From CAVTAV01 sp963732795 (GTDB taxonomy: Bacteria > Pseudomonadota > Alphaproteobacteria > CAVTAV01): a DNA stretch of 64,000 bases. Position 1 is the stretch's first letter; each line of letters opens with the position of its first letter. Below, piece by piece: positions 46,823 to 56,210 of this stretch. A model generated the notes under the pieces. The model saw nothing but the letters and a program-made list of their open reading frames with translations. It ran no database searches and was not told the DNA's origin. The position numbers and the translations under genes were made by a program. The stretch is taken from the NCBI GenBank assembly GCA_963732795.1, contig CAVTAV010000009.1, positions 96,281 to 160,280 on the forward strand, in the 5' to 3' direction.

Positions 46823-48446
46823 ATGAAGTTCGGCCGCATTCCGACCACGGAGGCCGGCGGCGCGGTCCTTGCGCACAGCGTCAAGACGGGGAGCGTCTCC
46901 TTCAAGAAAGGCCGCGTGCTGAGCGACGCCGATGTCGCCGCGCTGACCCAGGCCGGAATCGGGACGGTGTTCGCGGCCCGGCTCGAGGACGGCGACGTTC
47001 CCGAGGACGAGGCGGCGTCTCGCTTGGCAAAGGCCGCCGCCGGAGCCGGGCTCAGAGTTGCCGAGCCCTTCACCGGCCGGGCCAATCTCTATGCCGAGGG
47101 TGCGGGGCTTCTGGTCTATGACCACGCCCGGCTCGACGCGCTCAACCTCACCCACGAAGCGACGACCATCGCGACTCTGGAACCGTTCGCCGTCGTCGCC
47201 GAGCGGCAGATGGTCGCCACTATCAAGATCATTCCCTTCTCCGTGCCCGGCAGCGTGCTCGATAAGGTCGAGGGCCTTGCCCGCAAGGGCGGCCCCTTGA
47301 TGCGGGTCGCACCGCTCATGCCGCACGACGTCGGGCTCATCGTGACGCGGCTCGAAGGCCAGAAGGAATCGCTCATCGAAAAGACCGTCGAGGCAATCCG
47401 CACCCGGGTCGAGGCCTTGGGGAGCCGGCTCGCGGAATCCCTCACCGCCGAGCACCACGAAGACCTCGATCGCCGACGCCATCGCCGCGCTTCAGACGCG
47501 CGGACGGAGCCCGATCCTGATCTTCGCCGCCTCCGCCATCGTCGACCGGCGCGACGTCATCCCCGCCGGCATCGAGCGGGCGGGCGGCACGATCATCCAT
47601 TTCGGGATGCCGGTCGATCCGGGCAACCTCCTCCTTCTCGGCCGATTGGACCGCATGCCGGTGGTCGGTCTTCCCGGCTGCGCGCGCTCGCCGAAGCTCA
47701 ATGGCTGGGACTGGGTGCTGCAGCGCCTGCTGGCCGATATCGAGCCGAGCGCCGCCGATCTCGCGCGCATGGGCGCGGGCGGGCTTTTGAAGGAAATGAC
47801 CGGCCGGCCCCAGCCCCGCGAAGGCGGCACGCCCGAGCCGGTCATCGCGCCCGATATTGCCGGCGTGGTCCTGGCGGCCGGGGCGTCGCGGCGCATGGGC
47901 AAGTCCAACAAGCTCCTTGCCGACATCGCCGGCAAGCCCATGGTCGCCCATGCCGTAGACGCCGCCATCGACGCCGGCCTCAGGCCCGTGATCGTGGTAA
48001 CCGGCCACGAGGCCGATTCCGTGCGCGCGGCGCTTGCCAATCGCGACGTCATCTTCGTGCATAACCCGGATTACGCGGAGGGTCTGAGCGCCAGCTTGAA
48101 GACCGGCATCCGCGCCCTGCCCTCCTGCGTGACCGGCGCGCTGGTGTGCCTCGGCGACATGCCGCGGGTCAAGGCCCGGCACATGCGCAAGCTCCTTGCC
48201 GCCCACGATCCCGAGGAAGGCCGCAAGATCATCGTGCCGACCCGCGGGGGCAAGCGCGGCAATCCGATCCTGTGGTCCGCCGAGTTCTTCACCGAAATGC
48301 AGTCGCTCGCCGGCGATGTCGGCGCCAAGCACCTGATCGGCGAGCATGCCGACGCGGTCTGCGAGGTCGCGCTCGACGACGATGCGATCTTTACCGATAT
48401 CGACACGCCCGACGAGCTCGACACCGCCCGCGAGCTGGTGCGATGA
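46823..48446 (+). CDS. Molybdopterin-binding / MobA-like nucleotidyltransferase fusion (frameshifted)
   Basis: About 540 aa. Residues 1-330 form a MoeA/MoaB-type molybdopterin-binding protein (MKFGRIPTTEAGGAVLAHSV, TKIIPFSVPG-like IKIIPFSVPG, and IIHFGMPVDPGNLLLLG with PVVGLPGCARSPKLNG). Residues about 350-540 form a MocA/MobA nucleotidyltransferase (GVVLAAGASRRMGKSNKLL, VVTGHEADSV, GLSASLKTGI, LGDMPRV). Likely adds a nucleotide (CMP) to Mo-molybdopterin for a molybdenum hydroxylase. An extra G near 47467 (CACGAAGACC) breaks the frame in the first domain. Overlaps the NifU-like gene by 4 bp. Confidence 0.8.
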
Positions 48447-48868
48447 CCACCATCGGCCTTTACCACAAGGAGATGCTGCATCACGCCGCGGCGGCGCATG
48501 GGGCGGGGGCGCTCGACCATCCGGATGCGAGCGTCATGCTCGACAATCCGCTTTGCGGCGACCGGGTGACGATGGATGTGACGGTGAAGGACGGCCGCGT
48601 CGAGAAGATCGGCCATCGGCTCCATGCCTGCGTCTTGTGTCAGGCGAGCGCCTCGATCCTCGGCGAGCATGCCATCGGGCGTACGGGCGCGGAGATCGGC
48701 GGGCTGATGACGGCGGTGACGGCCATGCTCAAGGAGGACGCAGCCGCGCCGTCCGCGCCATGGGACGATTTCGGGATTTTCGAACCGGTGGTCCCGGTCC
48801 GCAATCGTCACACCTGCGTGCTGCTGCCGATCGAAACCCTGATCAAGGCGATCGAAAGCGCGTCCTAG
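48443..48868 (+). CDS. NifU/IscU-like iron-sulfur scaffold protein
   Basis: 141 aa. NPLCGDRVTMDVTVKDGRVEKIGHRLHACVLCQASASILGEH and the final RHTCVLLPIETL hold the three Cys typical of NifU-N/IscU scaffolds, though CxxC spacing in ACVLCQAS is more like SufU. Overlaps the end of the fusion gene by 4 bp, so translationally coupled. Perhaps supplies the 2Fe-2S clusters of the molybdenum hydroxylase that this cluster serves. Cytoplasmic. Confidence 0.8.
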   Translation: MTTIGLYHKEMLHHAAAAHGAGALDHPDASVMLDNPLCGDRVTMDVTVKDGRVEKIGHRLHACVLCQASASILGEHAIGRTGAEIGGLMTAVTAMLKEDAAAPSAPWDDFGIFEPVVPVRNRHTCVLLPIETLIKAIESAS

Positions 48869-48874
48869 TGGCGA

Positions 48875-49102
48875 TCAATCTTCGTCGAACTTGACCTCGA
48901 GCAGAGTCGAGATGACATAGCCCTTGTCGGTCGGATAGCGGTCCGCGATCATCTCGAAGGCTTGCGCCGCGCTGTCCGCGGACACTTCGATCAGTTGCTG
49001 GTCGGCCCAAAAGTCGGGCAAGTGGCGATGACGTTCCCCGATCTCCACTGCTTCCCGTACCAACTGATTGAAAACCGACGCTTCGTACCGCCTCGTCGCC
49101 AT
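48875..49102 (-). CDS. Small conserved-looking hypothetical protein
   Basis: 75 aa: MATRRYEASVFNQLVREAVEIGERHRHLPDFWADQQLIEVSADSAAQAFEMIADRYPTDKGYVISTLLEVKFDED. Coherent acidic protein with two probable helices. Family not recognised. Convergent with the NifU-like gene (6 bp between stops). AT-rich DNA upstream (49120-49160) could hold its promoter. Confidence 0.5.
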   Translation of the reverse strand: MATRRYEASVFNQLVREAVEIGERHRHLPDFWADQQLIEVSADSAAQAFEMIADRYPTDKGYVISTLLEVKFDED

Positions 49103-49520
49103 CGTAAACTCACTAGGGCATACTCCGAGCGTTTATTATTAGTATAAAATGATTAACCAACAGTTACGGCGGAAATCGAAGCTAAATCATGATCCGCTAA
49201 GACTTCCCGCGAATCGCATTTGCACGAATCGGTCGTTTTGTTCACAGATTCATCCCCAAGGCAATTATGGTTAATTGCAAATCTCGCAGGAATCAGGGAT
49301 TTACGGCTGTATACTTAGAAAGATTCTGAGCAATTTTTTGTAAATCTTTAAGGAATCGGGCAGAATGCGCTGTCTTGATTTGGGACTCTTGAGATGCAGC
49401 CGGTTCGGACAATAAGGGGCTGTCCATCGGGTTTTCTGCGGCTTGAGTTCGCGTTCAGTAATTGATTATGGGCGTTTCAGTGCCGAGTAAGCGAGTGCGT
49501 TACTTTAGGGGGCGTGAGGG
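49103..49520. other. AT-rich intergenic region
   Basis: 418 bp between divergent genes (small protein on minus, TetR on plus), clearly richer in A and T than the coding DNA, notably 49128-49160 and 49300-49360. No gene or RNA is supported. Likely holds divergent promoters and TetR operators; no obvious palindrome was found. Confidence 0.4.
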
Positions 49521-50276
49521 ATGGTAGCCGTACGGTTCGGCGCACGGACGATGCATGTCGGTGGACAGCAGGCGAAAAACAATGTCCCTGACGTGACACG
49601 GGCGCGGCTCGTGGACAATGCGCTTCACCTGTTTGCGCGCCACGGCTATGACGGCGTTACGACGCGCACCCTGTCGGCCGCCGCGAACACCAATATCTCC
49701 AGCATCGCCTATCACTTCGGTGGCAAGGAAGGCCTCTACGAGGCGGTCTTCTCCCAAGTCCGCGCGGATTTTCAGCGCGCGATCGGCCCGGCCCTGACCT
49801 CGCTCAGCCACGGCGTCGCGGTTGCGGGGCGGGACAAGAAGAGCCTGGCCCGCGTCACGACGGAATTCGTCCGCTCCTTCTTCAACGCCATGCTAGGCGA
49901 TCCGCAGATGCAGGACCGCACCGCCATCGTGGCGCGCGAATTCGCCCGCCGGTCGGAAGGCTTCGGCCTGTTCTATTCGGAGGCCGCGCGTCCCCTGCAG
50001 ACCGCGCTCGCCAATCTCGTCGCGGCGGCGGGGAACCTGTCGCCGGAATCGCCCGAGACCATCGTCCAGGTGCAGTGCCTGATCGGCCAGATGGTGAGCT
50101 TCCTGATCATCCGGCAGGTGCTGTGGACCCGGCTCAACTGGCACAGCTTCACGCCGGAGCGAATCGACCTCATCATCCATGAGGCGACGATCATCACGCT
50201 CCGTGCGCTTCGCCTCGAAGACGCGGCCACGGCCCAAGTCACCGCGCCGGCCATGCGCCCGGCGGAATTCCGCTAG
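49521..50276 (+). CDS. TetR/AcrR family transcriptional regulator (CerR-like)
   Basis: 251 aa. HTH: RARLVDNALHLFARHGYDGVTTRTLSAAANTNISSIAYHFGGKEGLYEAVFS, followed by a C-terminal ligand-binding helical domain of the DUF1956/CerR type (MQDRTAIVAREFARRSEGF). Effector and target unknown; no adjacent efflux gene, so probably autoregulated or a regulator of a distant target. Start at 49521 (first ATG); 49551 is an alternative. Confidence 0.8.
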   Translation: MVAVRFGARTMHVGGQQAKNNVPDVTRARLVDNALHLFARHGYDGVTTRTLSAAANTNISSIAYHFGGKEGLYEAVFSQVRADFQRAIGPALTSLSHGVAVAGRDKKSLARVTTEFVRSFFNAMLGDPQMQDRTAIVAREFARRSEGFGLFYSEAARPLQTALANLVAAAGNLSPESPETIVQVQCLIGQMVSFLIIRQVLWTRLNWHSFTPERIDLIIHEATIITLRALRLEDAATAQVTAPAMRPAEFR

Positions 50277-50300
50277 TCCTACCGGAAAGTCTTCGGCTGT

Positions 50301-50663
50301 TTAATGCGCCTGCCGCGGGAGCGGCATGTAGCTGCCGTTCTCCATGCCGCAGAAATAGGACCGGACGCTCGGATGGTTCACCGGCTCGCCGCTGTCGTCG
50401 GGCACAAGGTTCTGCTGCGAGACATAGGCGATGTAGTGGGTCTCTTCGTTCTCGGCGAGGAGATGATAATAGGGCTGGTCCTTGGTCGGCCGGACATTCT
50501 CCGGAATCGACAGCCACCAGTCCTCGGTGTTGCTGAACACCGGGTCCACGTCGAACACGACACCGCGAAACGGAAAGAATCGGTGGCGGACGATCTGCCC
50601 GATACTGAACTTTGCGCGGCGGACGACGTCGCTGCTTGTCACACGCGTCTCTCCCATACTCAT
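50301..50663 (-). CDS. hspQ: HspQ-like heat shock protein
   Basis: 120 aa. AKFSIGQIVRHRFFPFRGVVFDVDPVFSNTEDWWLSIPENVRPTKDQPYYHLLAENEETHYIAYVSQQNLVPDDSGEPV is the HspQ (YccV) domain. E. coli HspQ is a specificity factor for the Lon protease and binds hemimethylated DNA. Cytoplasmic. Start at 50663 or two codons later (50657); the ribosome site is weak at either. Confidence 0.88.
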   Translation of the reverse strand: MSMGETRVTSSDVVRRAKFSIGQIVRHRFFPFRGVVFDVDPVFSNTEDWWLSIPENVRPTKDQPYYHLLAENEETHYIAYVSQQNLVPDDSGEPVNHPSVRSYFCGMENGSYMPLPRQAH

Positions 50664-50733
50664 AGGAGAGAATCTACGCTCTGACCGCCGATCATTCAAT
50701 AACATGGCGAAAAACCCGCGCTTCGCCGGGCGC

Positions 50734-50916
50734 TTAGGTCGGGGTCAGGCCGCTCGATACGCCCGTAAAGAAGCTGACCAGCGTCTGACCGATACCCAGC
50801 ACGAGAAAGACGACGGCGCTCCCGATCAGCGCGGCGATCAAGGCATATTCGATTGCAGTCGCGCCGCGCTCGTCGGCCCAGACGCGCGCCCAACGCGTAA
50901 ATTTGCCGCTCTCCAT
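50734..50916 (-). CDS. flp: Flp/Fap-type IVb pilin
   Basis: 60 aa. FTRWARVWADERGATAIEYALIAALIGSAVVFLVLGI contains the Flp motif G/ATAIEYALI: prepilin peptidase is expected to cleave after the Gly, and the Glu-Tyr pair and hydrophobic stretch drive assembly. The rest is a short tail (SFFTGVSSGLTPT). No cpa/tad secretion genes are in the window, so it is an orphan pilin. Start at 50916 (GAGG upstream). Confidence 0.85.
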   Translation of the reverse strand: MESGKFTRWARVWADERGATAIEYALIAALIGSAVVFLVLGIGQTLVSFFTGVSSGLTPT

Positions 50917-51136
50917 AGTCAAACCTCGTTCCTACAGCCCTCTATTCGGGCGGAGAATACAGGCGGCAGGGTCAAGGAAGAGTTTACGGAACGTCAAAAT
51001 TTCGCGCGTGTGTCCGGGGGCGACGGATTCACGGATTTGCGGCAAATCTGGAGATTGTTAACCTCAATCGGGGAAAAGATAGGGGAAACGCGCAGAAAGA
51101 CCCTGGCAAATGGTATTGTCCCGGAGGAGAGCAAGC

Positions 51137-52381
51137 TTGCGGCGGGGTCCGATCGCCAGGCTGCCCGACCCGCAGACCGATTGGCGCAATCCGGACCCGC
51201 AATCGCGCTATGACGCGATTATCATCGGCGGCGGCGGCCACGGCCTCGCCACGGCCTATTATCTTGCCAAAGTCCATCGCCTGAGACGCGCCGCCGTGTT
51301 GGAGCGCGGCTGGATCGGCGAGACGTCCTGGGCATTGCCGACGGTCTTCGGGCACGGCCCCGATCACGCCGACGCGGCCGGCCTTCAAGATCGCGCGGTC
51401 TCCATGTTCGGCGAACTGGAGGCCGAGCTCGGCTATGACACCGGCATCCGGCGGTGCGGTGTCATGGAAGTCGCCGAGAACGGCGTCGGCGCGGACGCGA
51501 TGCATTATGCGGCCGATCTCATGCGGCTCGCGGGCGGCACCGCTGAGTCGCTCGGCCACGATGCGACGGTCCGCAAGCTGCCTTTCCTTGCGACGCTCGA
51601 CAGCAATCCCGAACGGCACTTCGATGGGGTGCTTTATCCAAAGGGCGGCCTCGCCCCTTCGGACCGGCTGACTTGGGCCTACGGTCAGGCCGCCGAGGCG
51701 CTCGGCATCGACATCGTGCAGAATTGCGAGATCACCGAGATTCTGCTCGACGGCCATAAGGCGACCGGCGTGATGACCAATCGCGGCCAGATCGACGCGC
51801 CAATCATCGCGGTCACCGCCGAAGGCTATGCCGGCGACGTCGCCGCGGCGGCGGGCGTCACCCTGCCGATCCGCGCCCGGACCATCGAGCTCGTGTCTAC
51901 GGAACCCTATGCGCCAATCCTGGAGCCGGCCGTGATCTCGCGCTCCTCGAACGTCAATCTGTGTCAGACGGCGGGCGGCGAGATCGTCGCCTGGAACGGC
52001 CCCGGCGCTTATGCATCACGCTCGCCCTGGGGCGCGGGCGCGCAGGTCGGCGAGCTGCTGTCGGAGACCGTTCGGCTTTTGCCGGGACTCGGCGGCGCGA
52101 ACGTCGTCAGGCGCTGGTCGGCGAGCATCGACGTCACGCCGGACGGCCAGCCGCTGATCGGCCGTGCGCCGATCGACGGGATTTTCCTCAATTGCGGCTG
52201 GGGCGCGGCGGGCTATGCCGCATTGCCCGCGAGCGGACGCTTGTTCGCCGAGCTTCTGGGACGGTTCACGGTCAACGACCTGATCGCGCCGTTCTCGCCT
52301 GTCCGGTTCCTGTCGGGATCGCTGCTGCGCCCGGCGATGATTCCGGCCGAGCTGTCGGTGGTCGGTGCGTCATGCTTCTGA
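51137..52381 (+). CDS. soxB: Sarcosine-oxidase-type beta subunit (divergent)
   Basis: About 414 aa, DAO-fold flavoprotein. RYDAIIIGGGGHGLATAYYLAK is the ADP-binding G-x-G-x-x-G. TTG 51137 is chosen because AGGAGA lies 6 bases upstream; ATG 51110 is in frame but has no ribosome site. C-terminal WSASIDVTPDGQPLIGRAPIDGIFLNCGWGAAGY is family-typical. However the segment that in SoxB reads GGNxxRNxTIIRSNYL is here GETSWALPTVFGHGPDHADAAGL, so the covalent-flavin environment may differ. With SoxD, A and G forms the demethylating complex; substrate may not be sarcosine. Confidence 0.75.
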   Translation: MRRGPIARLPDPQTDWRNPDPQSRYDAIIIGGGGHGLATAYYLAKVHRLRRAAVLERGWIGETSWALPTVFGHGPDHADAAGLQDRAVSMFGELEAELGYDTGIRRCGVMEVAENGVGADAMHYAADLMRLAGGTAESLGHDATVRKLPFLATLDSNPERHFDGVLYPKGGLAPSDRLTWAYGQAAEALGIDIVQNCEITEILLDGHKATGVMTNRGQIDAPIIAVTAEGYAGDVAAAAGVTLPIRARTIELVSTEPYAPILEPAVISRSSNVNLCQTAGGEIVAWNGPGAYASRSPWGAGAQVGELLSETVRLLPGLGGANVVRRWSASIDVTPDGQPLIGRAPIDGIFLNCGWGAAGYAALPASGRLFAELLGRFTVNDLIAPFSPVRFLSGSLLRPAMIPAELSVVGASCF

Positions 52382-52710
52382 TCCCGTGCCCCTATTGCGG
52401 ACCGCGGCCCGAGCCGGAATTCACGGGCGGGACCGATACCGACCGCATTCGTCCCGGACCCGAGGCCTTCGACGAGAACGACGCCTGGTCGGCCTATCTG
52501 TTTCACGACGCCGTCGCGCCCGGCGAGCGCGAGGAACGCTGGTGCCACACCCATGGCTGCGGCCATTGGTTCCTGCTCGAACGCGATATCGAGACCGGCG
52601 CGATCGGCAAGGCGACCCGCCTCGCGGCCCCTCCGCCCCGCCCGCAGGAACCGCCGCCCCCGACTCCCGGACCGCCTCCCGATCCGCCGAACGACGGAGA
52701 ATCGTCGTGA
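52372..52710 (+). CDS. soxD: Sarcosine oxidase delta subunit
   Basis: 112 aa. LIPCPYCGPRPEPEFT and later WCHTHGCGHWFLLERD hold the CPYCG and C-x2-x-x-C ligands of the zinc in SoxD. FDENDAWSAYLFHDAVAPGEREERW is the SoxD core. The C-terminus is unusually Pro-rich (PPPRPQEPPPPTPGPPPDPP). Overlaps soxB by 10 bp and soxA by 4 bp. Confidence 0.88.
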   Translation: MLLIPCPYCGPRPEPEFTGGTDTDRIRPGPEAFDENDAWSAYLFHDAVAPGEREERWCHTHGCGHWFLLERDIETGAIGKATRLAAPPPRPQEPPPPTPGPPPDPPNDGESS

Positions 52711-55616
52711 ACGGATTCGTAAACCGGCTCGCCATCGGCGGCACGATCGACCGCAGCAAGGAACTCAAATTCTGGTTCAATGGCAAGGCCTATACCGGGT
52801 ACGCCGGTGATACGCTCGCGTCCGCCCTGTTGGCGAATGGTGTGATGGAGATCGCCCGCAGCGTCCGGCACGATCGGCCGCGCGGCATCGTGGGCGCGGG
52901 GCGCGATGAGCCCAACGCCTATGTCATCGTCGACCAACCTAAATCCGGCGAGCGCCTTGCCTGCGCCGCCACCTTGGAGCTTTACGACGGGCTGCGCGCC
53001 CGCACGGCCAACCGGGGGCCGGCCCCTATCGGCTGGGCCGAAGAGCGCGGCAAGAGCAGGCCGGCGGGCCGGAATCACGCGGGCGACTATGGCAAGCCGA
53101 TCCGATCCATCGTCGAACGCCCCGCGGAAACGCGGTTCGATACCTGCGACGTGCTGATCGTCGGCGGCGGCCCCGCGGGCCTCGCCGCCGCGCGGACGGC
53201 GGCCAGCGCGAGCGCCAGGGTCGTCCTCGTCGAAGCCGGCCGCGCCTTTGGCGGCGAATTGATGTGGGACGACACCGCGATCGACGGCGCGGCGCCGCAG
53301 CGTTGGGTCGCCTCCGTGGTCGCCGAGCTCGACAAGCTGCCGAACGTCCGGCTGCTGAGAAATACCGCCGCAACGGGATATTTCGAACAGAACCTCGTCC
53401 ATCTCGCCGAGCGCATCGAGGACGCCGTTCCGCCTGGCCTTACGGCGCCGCGGCGCTCTGGCTTCCGGCTATGGAAGATGCGGGCGCGCCAGGTCGTGCT
53501 CGCGACGGGGTCCCATGAGCAGATTCTGGTCATGCCGGACAACGACGTCCCCGGCGTGATGCTGGCGTCGGCGGTGCGGCATTATCTGCGCCGCTACGGT
53601 GTGATCGCGGGCCGCCAGGCGGTGCTGGTAACCAACAACGACAGCGCCTATCGCACGGCGATCGACCTGTTCGATGTCGGCGTGCGGGTCATGGCGGTTG
53701 TCGATATCCGCGAAAGCCCGCAGACCGGCATTCCCGCGATCCTGCGCGAGCGCGGCGTCGAGATCATCCCGGCCAACATCGTCAGCGAGATCCACGGCAA
53801 GAGCCATATCACCGGCGTGGTCGTCTCCAGCGTCGACGAGCGCGGGCAGCCGCGGCCGCGCGGATCGAAGGAGATCGACTGTGATCTCCTGTGCATGTCC
53901 GGCGGCTGGAACCCGGATCTCCATCTCTTCAACGAATCCGGCGGCGAGATCCTGTTCGACGAAACGGCGGCGAGCTTCCTGCCCGGAGAAGCAACGCAAG
54001 ACGTGACTGTGGTCGGCGCCGCCGCCGGTCACGCGCTGATCCGCGACTGCATCCAGAGCGGCTACGAGGCGGGCCGGGACGCGGCGGAGGCCCTGAAATG
54101 CGGCATCGCGACCCTGCCGGCGAGTCCGAAGACCGACGAGGCCGAGCCAACACCGCCGCGCCTTCCCTATCGTCCGCCGCTCGGCGCGGCCAAATCGCCG
54201 GCCGAGAAATGGATCGATCTTGCGGCGGACGTGACGCTCGCCGATATGGAAGCGGCGGCGAAGAACAATTTCCTGACCCTGGACCAGATCTCCGCGCGGA
54301 CGGGCCTGTTCCGCGGGCCAGAGGATGCGCTGTCCTGTGCGCTGATCCCGCGGGTGCTGATCGGCGAGACGCTCGATCTCAAGCCCGATGGTCTCGGCGA
54401 GCGGCCGGTCTGGCCGGTGCGTCCCGTGCCGTTTCAGGCCTTCAGGCCGGTCGATCCGCGCCGCCGGTTCCGCACCCTGCCGCTCCTGCAAAGCCATATC
54501 GATACGGGCGTCGTGTTCGATACCTACGGCCCTTGGACGCTGCCGGCCTATTACGCCCGTCAGGGCGAGGGACGGGCGGAGGCGGTCAGGCGCGAGACGA
54601 CGGCGGGCTGGAACGGCGCGACCCTGTTCGACCGCTCGGCCGGCGGCAAGATCGAGATCAAGGGCCGCGATGCCGCCGAGTTCCTGAACCGGATGGTCAC
54701 TGCCGACGTCAACGCGCTCGCCGAGGACCGTATCGTCGACACCTATCTGCTCGACGATGCGGGCATGATCATCGACCGTTGCCGGCTCACGCGGCTCGGC
54801 GAGACGTTCCTGCTGCTGACGGGGCTCGGCCAGGGCGGAGCGATCGAGCGCTGGTTCCAGGAATGGCACCAGCTCGGCTGGAATGCGCTGGCGGTCTTCA
54901 TCGCAGATGTGAGCGCGCAATGGACGGCGCTTTCGATCTCGGGCCCGCGCGCGGCGGAGGTGGCCGCTCACATTCTCGGCGACGGAAAGCCGCCGGCTCC
55001 GGGCGCTTGCGTCGAGACCACGCTTTCCGATCATCCCTGCCGGATCTTCGCACCGGCTTCGCTCGACGTCGCCGAGGTCGAGATTCATGTGCCGACCGCC
55101 ATGGGCGCGGGCCTTTGGACCCGGCTTGGCACCATCGGCACCGATGCGGGGCTGACGCCGGTCGGGCTTGAGGCACGCAACGCCGCGGAGATTCAGTCGG
55201 GCAACCTGCCGCTTCACGTCGCTTACGGGGCACGGTGGTCGCCTTGCGACTTCGGCTCGGTCGACGGCCTCGTCACCAAGCGGGAGGATTTCATCGGCCG
55301 GCGCATGGCGCTCAACATCGCTACGAGCGAGGTCGTGCGGCCACAGCTCGTGGGGATCGTGCCGGAGGACGAGGACCTCGATATTCCGCCCGGCGCGCTT
55401 CTGGTGCCCGGCAAGGCGGCGAAGCGGTCCGCCGGCTATGTGATCGCCAGCCAGATCAGTCCGAAGCTCGGCCAATCCGCCGCAATCGGCTTTCTCGACG
55501 CCGGACGCGGCCATATCGGCGAGAAGATCTCGGTGTTCTTCGACGGAAAGGCCCGGCCGGCCCGAGTAATGGCGGCCGGCTTCCCGTCCGAGACCAAGGA
55601 GGTGTCCCATGCCTGA
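52707..55616 (+). CDS. soxA: Sarcosine oxidase alpha subunit
   Basis: 969 aa in one open frame from GTG 52707. N-terminal FNGKAYTGYAGDTLASALLANGVMEIARSVRHDRPRGIVGAG is the 2Fe-2S-like domain lacking cysteines; CDVLIVGGGPAGLAAARTAAS binds NAD or FAD; C-terminal GcvT/aminomethyltransferase domain (about 610-960) carries FDRSAGGKIEIKGRDAAEFLNRM and ISGPRAAEV, for tetrahydrofolate. Middle DVTLADMEAAAKNNFLTLDQISARTG differs from the normal R-x-x-EHxKRYTTxGMAxDQGK. Oxidises N-methyl or related amines, one carbon to folate. Overlaps soxD by 4 bp and soxG by 8 bp. Confidence 0.85.
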   Translation: MNGFVNRLAIGGTIDRSKELKFWFNGKAYTGYAGDTLASALLANGVMEIARSVRHDRPRGIVGAGRDEPNAYVIVDQPKSGERLACAATLELYDGLRARTANRGPAPIGWAEERGKSRPAGRNHAGDYGKPIRSIVERPAETRFDTCDVLIVGGGPAGLAAARTAASASARVVLVEAGRAFGGELMWDDTAIDGAAPQRWVASVVAELDKLPNVRLLRNTAATGYFEQNLVHLAERIEDAVPPGLTAPRRSGFRLWKMRARQVVLATGSHEQILVMPDNDVPGVMLASAVRHYLRRYGVIAGRQAVLVTNNDSAYRTAIDLFDVGVRVMAVVDIRESPQTGIPAILRERGVEIIPANIVSEIHGKSHITGVVVSSVDERGQPRPRGSKEIDCDLLCMSGGWNPDLHLFNESGGEILFDETAASFLPGEATQDVTVVGAAAGHALIRDCIQSGYEAGRDAAEALKCGIATLPASPKTDEAEPTPPRLPYRPPLGAAKSPAEKWIDLAADVTLADMEAAAKNNFLTLDQISARTGLFRGPEDALSCALIPRVLIGETLDLKPDGLGERPVWPVRPVPFQAFRPVDPRRRFRTLPLLQSHIDTGVVFDTYGPWTLPAYYARQGEGRAEAVRRETTAGWNGATLFDRSAGGKIEIKGRDAAEFLNRMVTADVNALAEDRIVDTYLLDDAGMIIDRCRLTRLGETFLLLTGLGQGGAIERWFQEWHQLGWNALAVFIADVSAQWTALSISGPRAAEVAAHILGDGKPPAPGACVETTLSDHPCRIFAPASLDVAEVEIHVPTAMGAGLWTRLGTIGTDAGLTPVGLEARNAAEIQSGNLPLHVAYGARWSPCDFGSVDGLVTKREDFIGRRMALNIATSEVVRPQLVGIVPEDEDLDIPPGALLVPGKAAKRSAGYVIASQISPKLGQSAAIGFLDAGRGHIGEKISVFFDGKARPARVMAAGFPSETKEVSHA

Positions 55617-56202
55617 AACCCGGCGCGCCTCGCCTCTCCGCCAACATTGGATCGGCGTCGTCCCGGCGCGGGTGCGCTCGGACGCGGTGTCGATCGAAGA
55701 GATGCCCTATCTGGGCCGCGTGCTCCTGCAGGCCGACGGGCGCGACCGGACCGTCGTCGACGCGGTCGGCAAGGCGCTCGGCTTCCCGCTGCCGCGCATG
55801 CCCAACACCTCCGTGCGTAAGGACGTGCTGTGTCTGTGGATGTCCGCCTCGTCCTGGCTGTTCGTACTCGGAAGAAGCCGAACGCGAGGCGATGGTCGCG
55901 CGGATGACCTCGGCCGTCGAGGGACTCGACGCCGCCGATCACCGATCTTTCGGACAGCCGCACGACGCTCCGGCTCGGCGGGCCCGCATCTCCGCGAGGT
56001 CCTCGCCAAGGGCTGCGCGGTCGATCTCGGCGCCAAGGCCTTCGAGCCCCGCGCCGTCATCCGCACCCTTGTCGCCGATGTGCCGGTGATCCTCTATCAC
56101 GAGGAATCCGGCGCCTATATCGACGCCCATGTCGGCGCCTTCGACGCCGACTATTTCTGGACCTGGGTGATCGAAGCCGCCCGGGACTTCACGTCGGGGT
56201 AG
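55609..56202 (+). CDS. soxG: Sarcosine oxidase gamma subunit (three compensating +1 shifts)
   Basis: 197 aa as written. Start and end match SoxG: EEMPYLGRVLLQADGRD, FPLPRMPNTSVRKDVLCLWMSASSWLFV and VILYHEESGAYIDAHVGAFDADYFWTWVIEAA. Between 55868 and 56010 three single inserted bases put the middle out of frame (WLFV/EEAEREAMVARM, then ITDLSDSRTTLRLGG, then HLREVLAKG), with net length zero modulo three, so the frame closes normally. The real protein is one residue shorter. Last gene of the soxBDAG operon, encoding the small structural subunit. Confidence 0.8.
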   Translation: MPETRRASPLRQHWIGVVPARVRSDAVSIEEMPYLGRVLLQADGRDRTVVDAVGKALGFPLPRMPNTSVRKDVLCLWMSASSWLFVLGRSRTRGDGRADDLGRRGTRRRRSPIFRTAARRSGSAGPHLREVLAKGCAVDLGAKAFEPRAVIRTLVADVPVILYHEESGAYIDAHVGAFDADYFWTWVIEAARDFTSG

Positions 56203-56210
56203 AGATTTCC

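Noticed and set aside
55868..56010. Programmed frameshifting in soxG
   Set aside because: Three +1 shifts within about 140 bp have no slippery motif in common, and the same type of insertion is found all over the window.
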